37,341 nucleotides of DNA from Pleurocapsales cyanobacterium LEGE 06147 (GCA_015207585.1 JADEWQ010000052.1:1-37341), one strand, 5' to 3'; shown: positions 27,273 to 35,822, numbered from the stretch's first letter. Made by a program: numbers and translations. Notes: generated from the sequence alone by a model not told the origin.

Positions 27273-27878
27273 TTATCTAAAAAAATTGGGGAGCAAGTCA
27301 GGAGCTTGCCACAGCGCATAGCCGATGAAGGCAAAAAAGAAGGTAACTGCAAGAGTTAATCCATAGCCACAGCACATCAGCAAACCGTCGGCTTCCAAGG
27401 TGGCTACAACCAAAAGCAAAATCACCGCAGCAGGTAGGGGATTAGTCAAAGGAATTGGCAGCATCAGCAAAATTGTTAGCCAAGCAATACACAATCCGTT
27501 ACTTCTCCAGATATAAGCATTTTCTGCTATTGGCAACCAGCGATGACGAACGATTTTTTCCAGCCAACGGTTGACTCGTCTGAGATTCTGCAACAATTTC
27601 AGGCTAAAGCTGCGGGGAAACTTAAATTTGGCTACTTTCTTAGGTAGCCAAGGCGAGCGCTTTCCCATCGCCATTTGGATAGCTAAAAAGAAGCAACCAG
27701 AACCCAATACGCTGGATAAACCAGGCGGCATTGGAAAGAGAAAAGGCAGAACGAGTAAGCCAATGCTCAAGCTAAACCCCCGCTCGGAAGTTTCTGCAAG
27801 AATTTGTCCGAGGGTTAGGGGTTGACTTGACAATTGCTTGAGCAGGGACTCAATATCTTGAGCAAATTTTAGATGCAT
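27273..27878 (-). CDS. ExoD-family exopolysaccharide synthesis protein
   Basis: A 201-residue membrane protein matching ExoD: hydrophilic N-terminus (QDIESLLKQLSSQPLTLGQI), then SIGLLVLPFLFPMPPGLSSV with a proline-rich hydrophobic turn, LAIQMAMGKRSPWLPKKV, and three C-terminal hydrophobic segments. ExoD affects exopolysaccharide production in rhizobia by an unknown mechanism; in cyanobacteria its role is not established. It lies 25 bp before the Ca2+-ATPase on the same strand, so the two were probably co-transcribed. Confidence 0.85.
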   Translation of the reverse strand: MHLKFAQDIESLLKQLSSQPLTLGQILAETSERGFSLSIGLLVLPFLFPMPPGLSSVLGSGCFFLAIQMAMGKRSPWLPKKVAKFKFPRSFSLKLLQNLRRVNRWLEKIVRHRWLPIAENAYIWRSNGLCIAWLTILLMLPIPLTNPLPAAVILLLVVATLEADGLLMCCGYGLTLAVTFFFAFIGYALWQAPDLLPNFFR

Positions 27879-28542
27879 CGATTAGTTAGCTAAATTTCAG
27901 ATATAAAAAAACCACGGGACAAGTGATACTCATTGCCTAACTTTTTAACCCAAAATAGTTAGCCAAAATTCCTTTTGTCTCAACTGTTCTTGGTACTCCC
28001 AGGGTTGGTTGAATTCCCAAAGAATTACTTCTTGCAAAAAATCGGTTTTCTAAAACTCGCACAAAAAATTGACTATACCAAACCTTTCAGAGTGTGGAAA
28101 CGCTGGCAAAATGACAATCGACTCGTTCGACGAGTCTTGAATAATTTATAGTTAGTTTGAATAAAATCTCATCAGCAATGCCTCAAAAGCGTAAAGATAA
28201 TTCAACTCGAGTTAGAGTCACACTCGGAGTTACTGAATGAGATCGAGACATTAATGAAAAATGCTTTCTCTTCAGTCTCCTCTCAATGCCGACGGAGTTA
28301 GCTGGCGGACTAGGACTGAGAGATGCCCTTCTCTATACTCAAAACCATAGAGATACGCCCCAAAACTGGTTCCCCCGTTTCCCTAATACCGAATTAGCAA
28401 ACTGCTTGACGGTAGGTTAGGGAATTAGGCTGACTTACTCCATTAAATCTAATCAATCATCATAACATATGTATTTTAGATGATGTAAAGAAGTCTGAGT
28501 GCTGTCAGCTGAAAACTACTTCTTGTCAAAAATTCAGCTTGT
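27879..28542. other. 664-bp gene-free region with possible gene relics
   Basis: I recognise no gene here. Two short readings exist on the plus strand: MPQKRKDNSTRVRVTLGVTE from 28178, and a 44-codon reading from about 28288 (MPTELAGGLGLRDALLYTQN onward). Neither is familiar; both could be remnants. A perfect palindrome GACTCGTTCGACGAGTC lies near 28121. Confidence 0.4.
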
Positions 28543-29346
28543 TTAGGAAAAATTATCGTAACCGAGATGAATTTGACCGGGTAGCAGACAAATTTCGGTA
28601 GTTGCACCGGGAGATTGAAGACTGACGCGCAATTGACCATTAATTGTCACTCCTGTCACTACACCCTTACAGCCTTCAATAGTTACTTTCTGCCCCAAAT
28701 TAAAGAGGAATTTTTGATAATCAGCTAAAAGTTGCTCGATACCTAAAGTAAGATAATGTTGGTATCCCGCTAAAATGCCGTAGACAACAATCCCAGCAAG
28801 CTCTTCTAGAGAAGCGATCGCTGGTTCGGTTATTTGTTCGTAAAAAGATTGCAAATTAATGCCCACATCGGGAACGGGATTAGCCCAGTTAATGCCAACA
28901 CCGATAACGGCATGAGTAATCTGTTGCTGTTGAGTGCGTGTCTCTATTTTAATTCCTCCTAGTTTGCGTCCTTCCAAAATTAGATCGTTGGGCCATTTGA
29001 GTAATACTGGTAAGCGATAAGTTCGGAGTATATTAGCTATTCCCCAAGCAGTAGCCATAGTTAAATGAAAGTGGTTATTAAGAGAAAGATGAGGCGCGAT
29101 CGCTAAGGATAGATAAAGTCCTCCGACAGGTGAATGCCATACTCTTCCCCATTGACCTCTTCCAGCAGTTTGTTGTAAAGCAAGGACAGCTATTGGTAGT
29201 TGTTTACCTTCATCGATAAGTTGCCATAATCTTTGATTGGTTGAGGGAATGGAATCAAACGCATATAAGGGAACTTGCAGTAGTAATTTTTGATAATCGG
29301 GTAAATTTTGGAGAGTCGTTTGGTAGGTTGTTAGATCGAATCTCAC
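28543..29346 (-). CDS. birA: Biotin--[acetyl-CoA-carboxylase] ligase
   Basis: The cytosolic ligase activates biotin with ATP and attaches it to the biotin carboxyl carrier protein of acetyl-CoA carboxylase. The 267 residues show DSIPSTNQRLWQL, the biotin/ATP loop GRGQWGRVWHSPVGGLYLSL, KWPNDLILEGRKLGGIKIE and GVGINWANP, followed by a small C-terminal domain (GCKGVVTGVTINGQLRVSL). There is no N-terminal helix-turn-helix, so it is the ligase-only type without repressor function. The start is GTG at 29346. It lies on the same strand as tnpB but 75 bp beyond it. Confidence 0.95.
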   Translation of the reverse strand: MRFDLTTYQTTLQNLPDYQKLLLQVPLYAFDSIPSTNQRLWQLIDEGKQLPIAVLALQQTAGRGQWGRVWHSPVGGLYLSLAIAPHLSLNNHFHLTMATAWGIANILRTYRLPVLLKWPNDLILEGRKLGGIKIETRTQQQQITHAVIGVGINWANPVPDVGINLQSFYEQITEPAIASLEELAGIVVYGILAGYQHYLTLGIEQLLADYQKFLFNLGQKVTIEGCKGVVTGVTINGQLRVSLQSPGATTEICLLPGQIHLGYDNFS

Positions 29347-29413
29347 GGTAAGGTATTGAATGAGTTAAATTATTTCATTCTTATCTAATTGACCAAGAAA
29401 TGAATATGAACTA

Positions 29414-29443
29414 CCACAACTTAGCTTGTGCTTGAAGTTGTGG
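29414..29443 (-). other. End hairpin of the tnpB element
   Basis: CCACAACTT (29414-29422) pairs perfectly with AAGTTGTGG (29435-29443) around a 12-base loop. It includes the tnpB stop codon, as expected for the right-end palindrome of an IS200/IS605-type element and the 3' end of its guide (omega) RNA. Confidence 0.6.
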
Positions 29444-30638
29444 TTTCTAGCTTCATAGGAGATTGCCTAGTCTTAGTCTTGCGACCTCGATTTGGACTTA
29501 CATCTCCTCCACTAGCAGAAGCGGCTGTCCCCTCCGCTTTTAGAATTCTGATTCCTTCTGCCCTAATGTTACGGCTTGCTGCCTCGTCCCTGTCATGGTG
29601 TTTGTGGCATTTACTATTAGGACATACCCAGTCTCTAATATCCAAAGACATCTTTGGTATTTGAGTTAGGCAGTCAGGGCAGATATGAGAACTAGGAAAC
29701 CATCTATCAATTTCTAGTAGTCTTTTACCTTCTCGCTCAAGTTTATAACTACAGAAATTGAGGAACATTCCCCAGCCACAATCAGATATAGATGACGCTA
29801 ATTTACGGTTACGCACTAATCCCCTAATATTGAGATTTTCTACCACAATGACTTGGCTTTCGTCTGTCAGTTTTCTGCTCAATTTATGCAGAAAATCTTG
29901 ACGGGAATTGCTTATACGTGCATGAACTTTAGCTACTAATTTTCTAGCTCTTTGTCTAGATTTACTCCCTAGTTTCTTACGAGCCAATTTCTTTTGTTTA
30001 CGAGCTAAGTTTTTCTCGTGTTTTTTGAGGTGTCTAGGGTTAGCATATTTACTTGTTTTAGTACCATCATGGACTACACAAAAGTCTTTTACCCCTAAAT
30101 CGACCCCTAGTATTTTGTCTCCACCACCAGCAATAAAACAAGCATCTACTTCATAAATAATTGAAGCAAAATACTTATCTGTTTGATCAAGCGTGATAGT
30201 GACCGTTTTGATTTTACCTATATAGCGACGCTCAAATACTGCTTTGACCCAACCTATTTTTGGAAGCTTGAGATAGTCCCCTTCAATCTTTACCGATTGA
30301 GGAAAACCTACTGATTGCTTTCGGTGTTTGGATTTGTATCTAGGAAAACCGGCGCGTTTCTCAAAGAAGTTGATAAAAGCATGGGATAAATTGAGTGAAG
30401 ACTGCTGTAAAGACTGAGAGTAAACATCAGTTTTCAGCCATTCATACTCTTGTTTTAGATTAGGCAACAAACTATTTAGCTGACTACGAGACAAACTCTT
30501 GCCTGTCTGTTGATAAGTTTCAATAGTTTTGTTTAGAGAATAGTTCCACCAAAATCTACAACAGCCCATAGCTCTTGCTAATTGTTGCTGTTGTTCGACA
30601 TTCGGGTAAATGCGTACTCTCTGTGTTAGTCTAATCAT
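29421..30638 (-). CDS. tnpB: IS200/IS605-family TnpB RNA-guided nuclease
   Basis: A 405-residue TnpB without an accompanying TnpA transposase. The N-terminal part reads MIRLTQRVRIYPNVEQQQQL and CRFWWNYSLNKTIETYQ; the RuvC-like core has Asp in ILGVDLGVKDFCVV and Glu in VIVVENLNIRGL; the zinc ribbon CPDCLTQ...CPNSKC is followed by HDRDEAASRNI with the third acidic residue. TnpB proteins are RNA-guided DNA nucleases, and the guide RNA usually spans the 3' end of the gene. A 3' hairpin includes the stop codon. All catalytic residues look intact. ATG 30638 is chosen; a TTG at 30671 would add 11 residues. Being solitary, it must be moved in trans if at all. Confidence 0.93.
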   Translation of the reverse strand: MIRLTQRVRIYPNVEQQQQLARAMGCCRFWWNYSLNKTIETYQQTGKSLSRSQLNSLLPNLKQEYEWLKTDVYSQSLQQSSLNLSHAFINFFEKRAGFPRYKSKHRKQSVGFPQSVKIEGDYLKLPKIGWVKAVFERRYIGKIKTVTITLDQTDKYFASIIYEVDACFIAGGGDKILGVDLGVKDFCVVHDGTKTSKYANPRHLKKHEKNLARKQKKLARKKLGSKSRQRARKLVAKVHARISNSRQDFLHKLSRKLTDESQVIVVENLNIRGLVRNRKLASSISDCGWGMFLNFCSYKLEREGKRLLEIDRWFPSSHICPDCLTQIPKMSLDIRDWVCPNSKCHKHHDRDEAASRNIRAEGIRILKAEGTAASASGGDVSPNRGRKTKTRQSPMKLETTTSSTS

Positions 30639-30708
30639 ACTTAGCACAATATCATAAAGTGCTAGAACCAACTAGAGGTTATACTGCTTAGGCGCGAAGT
30701 TCGCTATC

Positions 30709-30970
30709 ATCCTCTCCTTATAGAAGAAGAGGATTTCTCGCTCACATTAGTTAACGAGCGCGGGGAGGGGGCTTTTAATAATTTTATTGTTTGTACTTGT
30801 ATTCGATCTGTTTGGCTTTTAAGCCCCCTCCCCAGGCGATACGGACTTGGGAACGCGCGAGTTGGCTTAAAACTGAAGTCCGTCTTATAGGACTTTTGCT
30901 ATGAGACAGAGAATTTATTCTCTGGCTATCGAAGAATGAAAGAACCCTGACGCAAAGGAGTCTTTCGGAT
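30709..30970. other. Hairpin-rich intergenic region between tnpB and pgeF
   Basis: This gap holds several inverted repeats in a row: TCCTCT/AGAGGA (about 30709-30733), CGCTC/GAGCG (30739-30760), GGGGAGGGGGCTTTTAA (30762-30778) with TTTTAAGCCCCCTCCCC (30817-30833), ACGGACTT/AAGTCCGT (about 30841-30883), CAGAGAA/TTCTCTG (30907-30924), and GAAAGA/TCTTTC (30938-30966). It may include the left end of the tnpB element and the pgeF leader. No open frame of note. Confidence 0.5.
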
Positions 30971-31014
30971 TAGGATAGAGAAGATTTTTTGGTGAGTGTA
31001 AAGTTAAAACTGTG

Positions 31015-31851
31015 ATGCATTCTTCGGTTGTTTCTGAGACTCAAGCTGTCACTCCTGGTTGGCAATGGTGCGATTGGCAAGGTTTGCCCTATTTAACTTG
31101 TAGTTTACTGGAAAACTGGCAGCACGGATTTTTTACGCAGCAGTTTTATCCTCATACTCCAGAAGAGTTAGTCCGAGTATTGGAACCAGATGCCGTAGTT
31201 TATCGTGTCAAACAGGTGCATGGCAATCGAGTACTTACACCTAAGAACATAGAAGCGGCTAGAACCTTACAAAACGAAGAAACTACCCTTCCCGATGCCG
31301 ATGGGATCGTGACAGAGGACAAAAAACAAGCAGTTTGGGTAGCTAGTGCCGATTGCAATCCCGTCTTGATTGGCGATGTAGAAACGGGAAGAGTAGCCGC
31401 AGTTCATGCTGGTTGGCGGGGTACGGCACAAAAAATCGTCCCTGAAACGATCGCTCGTTTTCTCTCTTTGGGTAGTTCTCTCATAAATCTCCGTATTGCT
31501 ATAGGTCCGGCGATTACAGGGGAAGTTTATCAAGTTAGCGAACTCGTCGCCGCACAAGTAGGTGCAAGTATTATCTCTCCCCAAGAAGCCTCAACGACAG
31601 AGGAAATATTGGCTGCCTTGAAAAAATTACCTAATTCTCCTCTTTTGGACGATGATAAACCAGGACGAGTTCGCTTAGATATCAAACGAGTTAATACTAT
31701 TCAAATAGAAAAGTTAGGTATCTCTCACCAACAAATAGCGATCGCACCTTATTGTACCTATTTGCGATCGGAACTTTTTTTCTCTTATCGTCGCAGTAAA
31801 CAAAAGAAGGTGCAATGGTCGGGAATTATTAGTAATGGTGGCATAGCATAA
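31015..31851 (+). CDS. pgeF: Laccase-domain (YfiH/PgeF) protein, peptidoglycan editing factor
   Basis: A 278-residue protein of the YfiH/YlmD/PgeF family, formerly called polyphenol oxidase. In E. coli the family removes wrongly incorporated amino acids from peptidoglycan precursors; related members act on purine nucleosides. The zinc ligands are present: His in VKQVHGN, Cys in ASADCNPVLIGD and His in AAVHAGWRGTA. In the loop usually written IGPCI the residue is Ala (AIGPAITGEVYQVS), which I believe is common in cyanobacteria. ATG 31015 is chosen over the overlapping GTG 31012. It stands alone, convergent with the ABC exporter gene. Confidence 0.9.
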   Translation: MHSSVVSETQAVTPGWQWCDWQGLPYLTCSLLENWQHGFFTQQFYPHTPEELVRVLEPDAVVYRVKQVHGNRVLTPKNIEAARTLQNEETTLPDADGIVTEDKKQAVWVASADCNPVLIGDVETGRVAAVHAGWRGTAQKIVPETIARFLSLGSSLINLRIAIGPAITGEVYQVSELVAAQVGASIISPQEASTTEEILAALKKLPNSPLLDDDKPGRVRLDIKRVNTIQIEKLGISHQQIAIAPYCTYLRSELFFSYRRSKQKKVQWSGIISNGGIA

Positions 31852-31899
31852 AAATAACTGTAAAATCAAAACCTATGCTTTTTGACTTTTAACTTTTGT

Positions 31900-31945
31900 A
31901 CGGACGTGACCTGTCGCCGCAGGTGCAGCGCAGCGAACATCCTTA
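31900..31945. repeat. GC-rich repeat between pgeF and the ABC exporter
   Basis: CGGACGTGACCTGTCGCCGC followed by AGGTGCAGCGCAGCGAAC contains CCTG/CAGG arms and a GGTGCAGC piece like the repeats at 3396-3515. It lies between two convergent genes. Confidence 0.4.
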
Positions 31946-31994
31946 CTTTTGACTTCACTCGATCGGGGTTTTGGAGACTTATGCAAGAGATTTG

Positions 31995-33836
31995 TTAAGT
32001 TCCTAACATCTGTAATTTATACAAACTGGCATACAATCCCCCTCGTGCTAATAATTCTTCATGACTGCCAGACTCTACCAACTCACCCCGTTTGAGGACG
32101 AAAATTTTATCTACATTTCTGATAGTTGATAGTCGATGAGCAATAATAATGGCAGTAGACTCGACCAGAAGATGTTCTAAAGCCTCTTGAATCAAAGCTT
32201 CTGTCCCTACATCCAAACTAGCAGTTGCTTCGTCTAAAACCAAGATGCGCGGATTTCTAATAGCGACGCGAGCAAAGGCTAGTAGTTGTTTTTGTCCGCC
32301 AGAGAGGTTTGTTCCTCTTTCCCTTAATTGGGTATTATAACCATCGGGTAATTGTTCGATAAAACGGTCAATATTAGTTAATTTGGCTGCTTGCTTTACT
32401 TGTGCGAGAGAATAATTATCTCCCAAGGTAATATTGCGCTTGACATCTCCAGCAAACAAAAAACTTTCTTGCAAAATTACCCCAATATAACGACGTAACT
32501 CCGCTTGAGGAATATCGCGGATATCAATACCATCTACTAAGATACGTCCTCGACTTGGTTCGTAAAGACGGCACAACAAACGAATAATCGAACTTTTGCC
32601 GGCACCTGTAGGACCTACTAGAGCTACTTTTTCTCCTGGTTTAATAGTGAAATGTAAGTCTTTGAGAACATATTCGTCTGGTTTATAACCGAACCAAACA
32701 TGCTCGAAGCGAATTTCTCCTATGTTCCCCTGTTGTGGTTCTTCTCTACCTGCTAAACGATATTTTTGAGATAAAGCGAGGTCAGAATCGCGAATTTCAA
32801 TGGGTTCGTTCATCAATTCAGTGATGCGTTCGATCGCTGTAAACCCTGCTTGAAACATGGTAAATTTGTCGGCAAATTGCCGTAGGGGATTGAATAACCT
32901 TTGAGAATAGAGAATAAAAGCCGATAGAGTACCAAAAGTAATAGTATCCCCCAGAACGAGCAGACCTCCTAACCAGAGAACGCCAGCGATCGCCACTAAA
33001 GAAATCCATTCTAGAGTAGCCGATATTGCCGAGTCGTTAAAAATAGTTCTGTCAACTTCTTGGCGATAGCGTTGATTGATAGAGCGAAACATCTCTGAAT
33101 TAAAGCGTTCTCGTCGAAATAGCTGCACTACATTAATTCCGGCAATATTCTCCTGCAACATGGAGTTGAGAGAAGAAAGTTCTTCTCTAGCTTTATAGTT
33201 AGCCTGACGATATTTTTTTTGAAAATAAATAATCAATCCCGACACCGGAATCAACATCAATACCAGCATTGATGCCAATTTCCATTCAACGAGGTAAATT
33301 GTTACTACAATCGCGATAATTGAAATCAAATCGCTAATTACACCGATCGCGCCACTAGCAAATACGTCTCCCAAAGCTTCTACATCACTGGCAATGCGAG
33401 TTACTAATTTACCTACAGGGGTACGGTCAAAAAAACTAGAGGCTAAAGAAGTAACGTGAACGAACAAATCTTCCCGTACTGAGGCGGTAATTTCCTGTCC
33501 GAGTTTCTGAACCAAGTATCCCTGAACGGAAGCAAAAACTAAGCGCGTTACTACCGTTAGCAGTAGTAAACCAACTAAGATATTAATTCCTTGAGCTAGA
33601 GAAACATCGGCTAAAAAATACCAAGTCGGTTCTTCCTTAAGTAAAGATACTGCCTGTCCGATAATTAGAGGTTGAATCGCTCCAGCGATCGCCAAAGGAA
33701 GGAGCAAAAACAATGAGACAAATAAAATACCTCGATGAGGACGAGTATAAGGAACTAGCTTAAGAAACAGTCGCCAATCGCTTTCGCGGGGTCTAGATTT
33801 AGTTTTTTCTTCTGCCGAGTAGAAAGAAACAGTCAT
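31995..33836 (-). CDS. ABC exporter half-transporter (MdlB/MsbA-type)
   Basis: A 613-residue fused permease-ATPase. Residues 1-330 hold six transmembrane helices of the ABC type-IV exporter fold (LFVSLFLLLPLAIAGAIQPL, SSFFDRTPVGKLVTRIASDV); residues 355-600 hold the ATPase, with Walker A VGPTGAGKSS, signature LSGGQKQLL, Walker B ILVLDEATASLD and the His switch IIAHRLSTI. All are intact. Such proteins dimerise in the inner membrane to export lipids, peptides or drugs; the substrate is unknown. ATG 33836 is used rather than the preceding TTG. A piece of its coding sequence and its upstream region recur as a decayed copy at 34884-35129. Confidence 0.93.
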   Translation of the reverse strand: MTVSFYSAEEKTKSRPRESDWRLFLKLVPYTRPHRGILFVSLFLLLPLAIAGAIQPLIIGQAVSLLKEEPTWYFLADVSLAQGINILVGLLLLTVVTRLVFASVQGYLVQKLGQEITASVREDLFVHVTSLASSFFDRTPVGKLVTRIASDVEALGDVFASGAIGVISDLISIIAIVVTIYLVEWKLASMLVLMLIPVSGLIIYFQKKYRQANYKAREELSSLNSMLQENIAGINVVQLFRRERFNSEMFRSINQRYRQEVDRTIFNDSAISATLEWISLVAIAGVLWLGGLLVLGDTITFGTLSAFILYSQRLFNPLRQFADKFTMFQAGFTAIERITELMNEPIEIRDSDLALSQKYRLAGREEPQQGNIGEIRFEHVWFGYKPDEYVLKDLHFTIKPGEKVALVGPTGAGKSSIIRLLCRLYEPSRGRILVDGIDIRDIPQAELRRYIGVILQESFLFAGDVKRNITLGDNYSLAQVKQAAKLTNIDRFIEQLPDGYNTQLRERGTNLSGGQKQLLAFARVAIRNPRILVLDEATASLDVGTEALIQEALEHLLVESTAIIIAHRLSTIRNVDKIFVLKRGELVESGSHEELLARGGLYASLYKLQMLGT

Positions 33837-33873
33837 CAAATACTTTTAATTGCTGCTATGGAATGGATGGGAA

Positions 33874-34030
33874 CATTGTTTAAATTTAGCTTAATCGAGA
33901 AGGGGATTTTGATAATGAGACCTAAAGCAGTTGTTTTAGCGCAAACTATTCCTTTAAGGCGATTCGCCTATAAGACACAAAACTGATTAGCTCTACTTTA
34001 GATTTACACAACAATCATCCTAAGAAATTG
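33874..34030. repeat. Copy A of the duplicated ABC-exporter upstream region
   Basis: This stretch, CATTGTTTAAATTTAGC through CATCCTAAGAAATTG, recurs in diverged form at 34965-35129. It holds the promoter side of the exporter. Apart from this and the higBA promoter, the 325-bp gap 33837-34161 shows no gene. Confidence 0.8.
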
Positions 34031-34135
34031 TCATCTAGTAACCAGTCAATAGTGACAATCTCTAAATTAATGTTCGAGCTAAAAACAGTCGGAAGTCAAA
34101 AAGATTAGGACAATAAATTACCTTTTTTTTCTTAG

Positions 34136-34166
34136 CATAATAGCCGTGATATCATGCTGGCATGAT
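34136..34166 (+). promoter_or_regulatory. higBA promoter and operator palindrome
   Basis: A -10-like CATAAT (34136-34141) is followed by a perfect palindrome ATCATGC-TG-GCATGAT (34151-34166) that covers the start codon of the toxin gene. This is a likely binding site for the HigA antitoxin, giving autorepression. The -35 is not clear. Confidence 0.65.
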
Positions 34167-34455
34167 AGTATCTTTCAAAAACCAAGCTACTGAAGATATC
34201 TTCGATGGTAAAGACTCCAAAGCAGCAAGAAAACTATGTCCTCCAAAACTTTGGTCTATTGCTCGCAGAAGACTCGACCAACTTAACGCAGTAACTTCTT
34301 TAGATGAACTAACAATCCCACCTGGTAATCGTCTAGAAGCACTTAAAGGAGAACGCAAAGATCAATATAGCATTAGAATTAACCAACAATATCGCATTTG
34401 TTTTACTTGGACACAACAGAAAGCAAGCGAAGTAGAAATAGTTGATTATCATTAA
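34162..34455 (+). CDS. higB: HigB-type toxin (RelE superfamily)
   Basis: A 97-residue ribosome-dependent mRNA interferase of the HigB/'plasmid maintenance killer' family: MIVSFKNQATEDIFDGKDSK at the start, then LDQLNAVTSLDELTIPPGNR, LEALKGERKDQYSIRINQQY and RICFTW, the C-terminal core with the conserved Arg residues. Toxin-first order, the usual arrangement for higBA, holds here; the antitoxin ATG follows 11 bases after its stop. The module sits between two copies of a duplicated sequence. Confidence 0.92.
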   Translation: MIVSFKNQATEDIFDGKDSKAARKLCPPKLWSIARRRLDQLNAVTSLDELTIPPGNRLEALKGERKDQYSIRINQQYRICFTWTQQKASEVEIVDYH

Positions 34456-34465
34456 GTATCAGTTT

Positions 34466-34783
34466 ATGAGAATACCCAAATATCGACCGCCAACCCATCC
34501 AGGAGAAATGTTACTCAAAGAGTTTTTAGAGCCGATGCAGATTACTCAGCAAGCATTAGCTCAAGCAATTGGCGTACCCTATCAACGAGTAAACGAACTA
34601 ATCAACGGCAAACGAGGTATTACACCCTCCACTGCTCTACGATTGTCTAAGTTCTTCGGTAATAGTCCTGATTTTTGGCTGAATCTGCAAAACGCTTGGG
34701 AACTCTATCACGCTCAACGTGCCGAAGCCGAACAACTGGAAAAAATCAAACCCTGGGCTTTATTAACAGGAAACAATAACTGA
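34466..34783 (+). CDS. higA: HigA-type antitoxin
   Basis: A 105-residue helix-turn-helix antitoxin: MRIPKYRPPTHPGEMLLKEF is the typical HigA/VapI start; the HTH_3 domain reads TQQALAQAIGVPYQRVNELI and NGKRGITPSTALRLSKFF, followed by SPDFWLNLQNAWELYHAQ. It should neutralise HigB and repress the operon through the palindrome at 34151-34166. ATG 34466 is chosen; a TTG at 34442 inside higB would add 8 residues. Confidence 0.92.
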   Translation: MRIPKYRPPTHPGEMLLKEFLEPMQITQQALAQAIGVPYQRVNELINGKRGITPSTALRLSKFFGNSPDFWLNLQNAWELYHAQRAEAEQLEKIKPWALLTGNNN

Positions 34784-34883
34784 TGACTAATAACTGATAG
34801 GCGTGGCGATGACTAGAACTAGAAGTTACAGAGACGAATCTGCATTTCAACTTTTTCCCAAGGTTAAAACTGCTTCTGAAGTT

Positions 34884-35129
34884 AGAGTACCAAAAGCAAT
34901 ATTATCCCCCAGAATGAGCAGACCTCCTAACCAAAGAACGTCAGCGATCGCCACTAAAGAAATTCATGTTTTAATTTAGCTGAATCGAAAAGGGTATTTT
35001 GACAATAAGACTAAAGGCAGTTGTTTGAGCACAAAATATTTTTTAGGGCGATCGCTGTAGTCAGCTATTAGGATACAAAACTAATTGGCTCCAGTTTACA
35101 TTTACGCAAAAATTATCCTAAGAAATTGC
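34884..35129. repeat. Copy B: decayed duplicate of ABC-exporter sequence
   Basis: Bases 34884-34967 nearly match 32926-33009 (inside the ABC exporter gene), and 34965-35129 nearly match 33874-34030 (its upstream region). The 860 bp that lie between these pieces in the intact copy are missing here. Shared stretches include GAGCAGACCTCCTAACCA and GCGATCGCCACTAAAGAAAT. This is a ghost of a second exporter copy, beyond higBA. Confidence 0.88.
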
Positions 35130-35160
35130 AAAAAAAATTACTAAAGATACCGTAGGAAGC

Positions 35161-35487
35161 ATGAATAAGTATATATTCGATCGAAGAAAATATTGTGCTT
35201 ATACGATGAAGAGACCTTTGAATTTTGGGAAAGTAGAAACATATTTCGTTATTACTGCATTCACCATTGCGGGTATTGTAGGCTGGTTTGGTCCAGACGC
35301 TCTTCAAAATTGGTGGGGCAAACAAACTGTAAAGCACGATAAGCCAATAGAAGCCAGCTCTAAGAAAAACCCATCTTTTTTTTATAAATCTCTCTCAGGA
35401 CAAGACCAAGAAAAAGTACGAGAATACATCCAAGAACACGGCATACAGGATGCTTTAAGAAAGTACAATTCAACTCTTGGCAAATAA
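35161..35487 (+). CDS. Small single-pass membrane protein, unknown
   Basis: A 108-residue protein I do not recognise. It has a basic N-terminus, one hydrophobic segment (YFVITAFTIAGIVGWFG, about residues 28-44), a Lys-rich linker (KQTVKHDKPIEASSKKN) and a charged helix (SGQDQEKVREYIQEHGIQDA) at the end. An alternative start at 35206 would remove 15 residues; AGGA just upstream favours 35161. It begins about 30 bp after the ghost copy of the exporter upstream region. Orientation in the membrane is not certain. Confidence 0.55.
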   Translation: MNKYIFDRRKYCAYTMKRPLNFGKVETYFVITAFTIAGIVGWFGPDALQNWWGKQTVKHDKPIEASSKKNPSFFYKSLSGQDQEKVREYIQEHGIQDALRKYNSTLGK

Positions 35488-35822
35488 GATGTTATCTTAA
35501 GTTTTGGAGTTTGGACAAACAGCAAAAATTTTTAGGCTCATCTCCCGCTGTTGTTGCGCTCTATGCAAGCGTCATTGGTCATTGGTTATTAGTCATTCGA
35601 TAACTACTAATACTAGGGTTATAACAAAGGACAAAAGACTATTCCTTCTAGGAATAGGTAACATTTGCTTTTTGCGAAGTAGGGAAGTTCCAACGGCAAT
35701 GTTAAACCGACGCAAGTTTCTTAACGGGGAAAATGCCACAATATTATTTAGTAAAATTTTGCGCTTGAGCGTCAGACAAGCTATACTCCAATCGAACTAA
35801 CTCGAAGCAATCGACAAACAGC
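35488..35822. other. 335-bp gap before glmU
   Basis: It holds repeat-like sequence (CATTGGTCATTGGTTATTAG and related) and no gene I would support. A 98-codon open reading is present but looks non-coding. Confidence 0.5.

Noticed and set aside
35504-35800. 98-codon open reading before glmU
   Set aside because: Cys/Arg-rich with no recognisable family and made partly of repeat sequence; probably non-coding.
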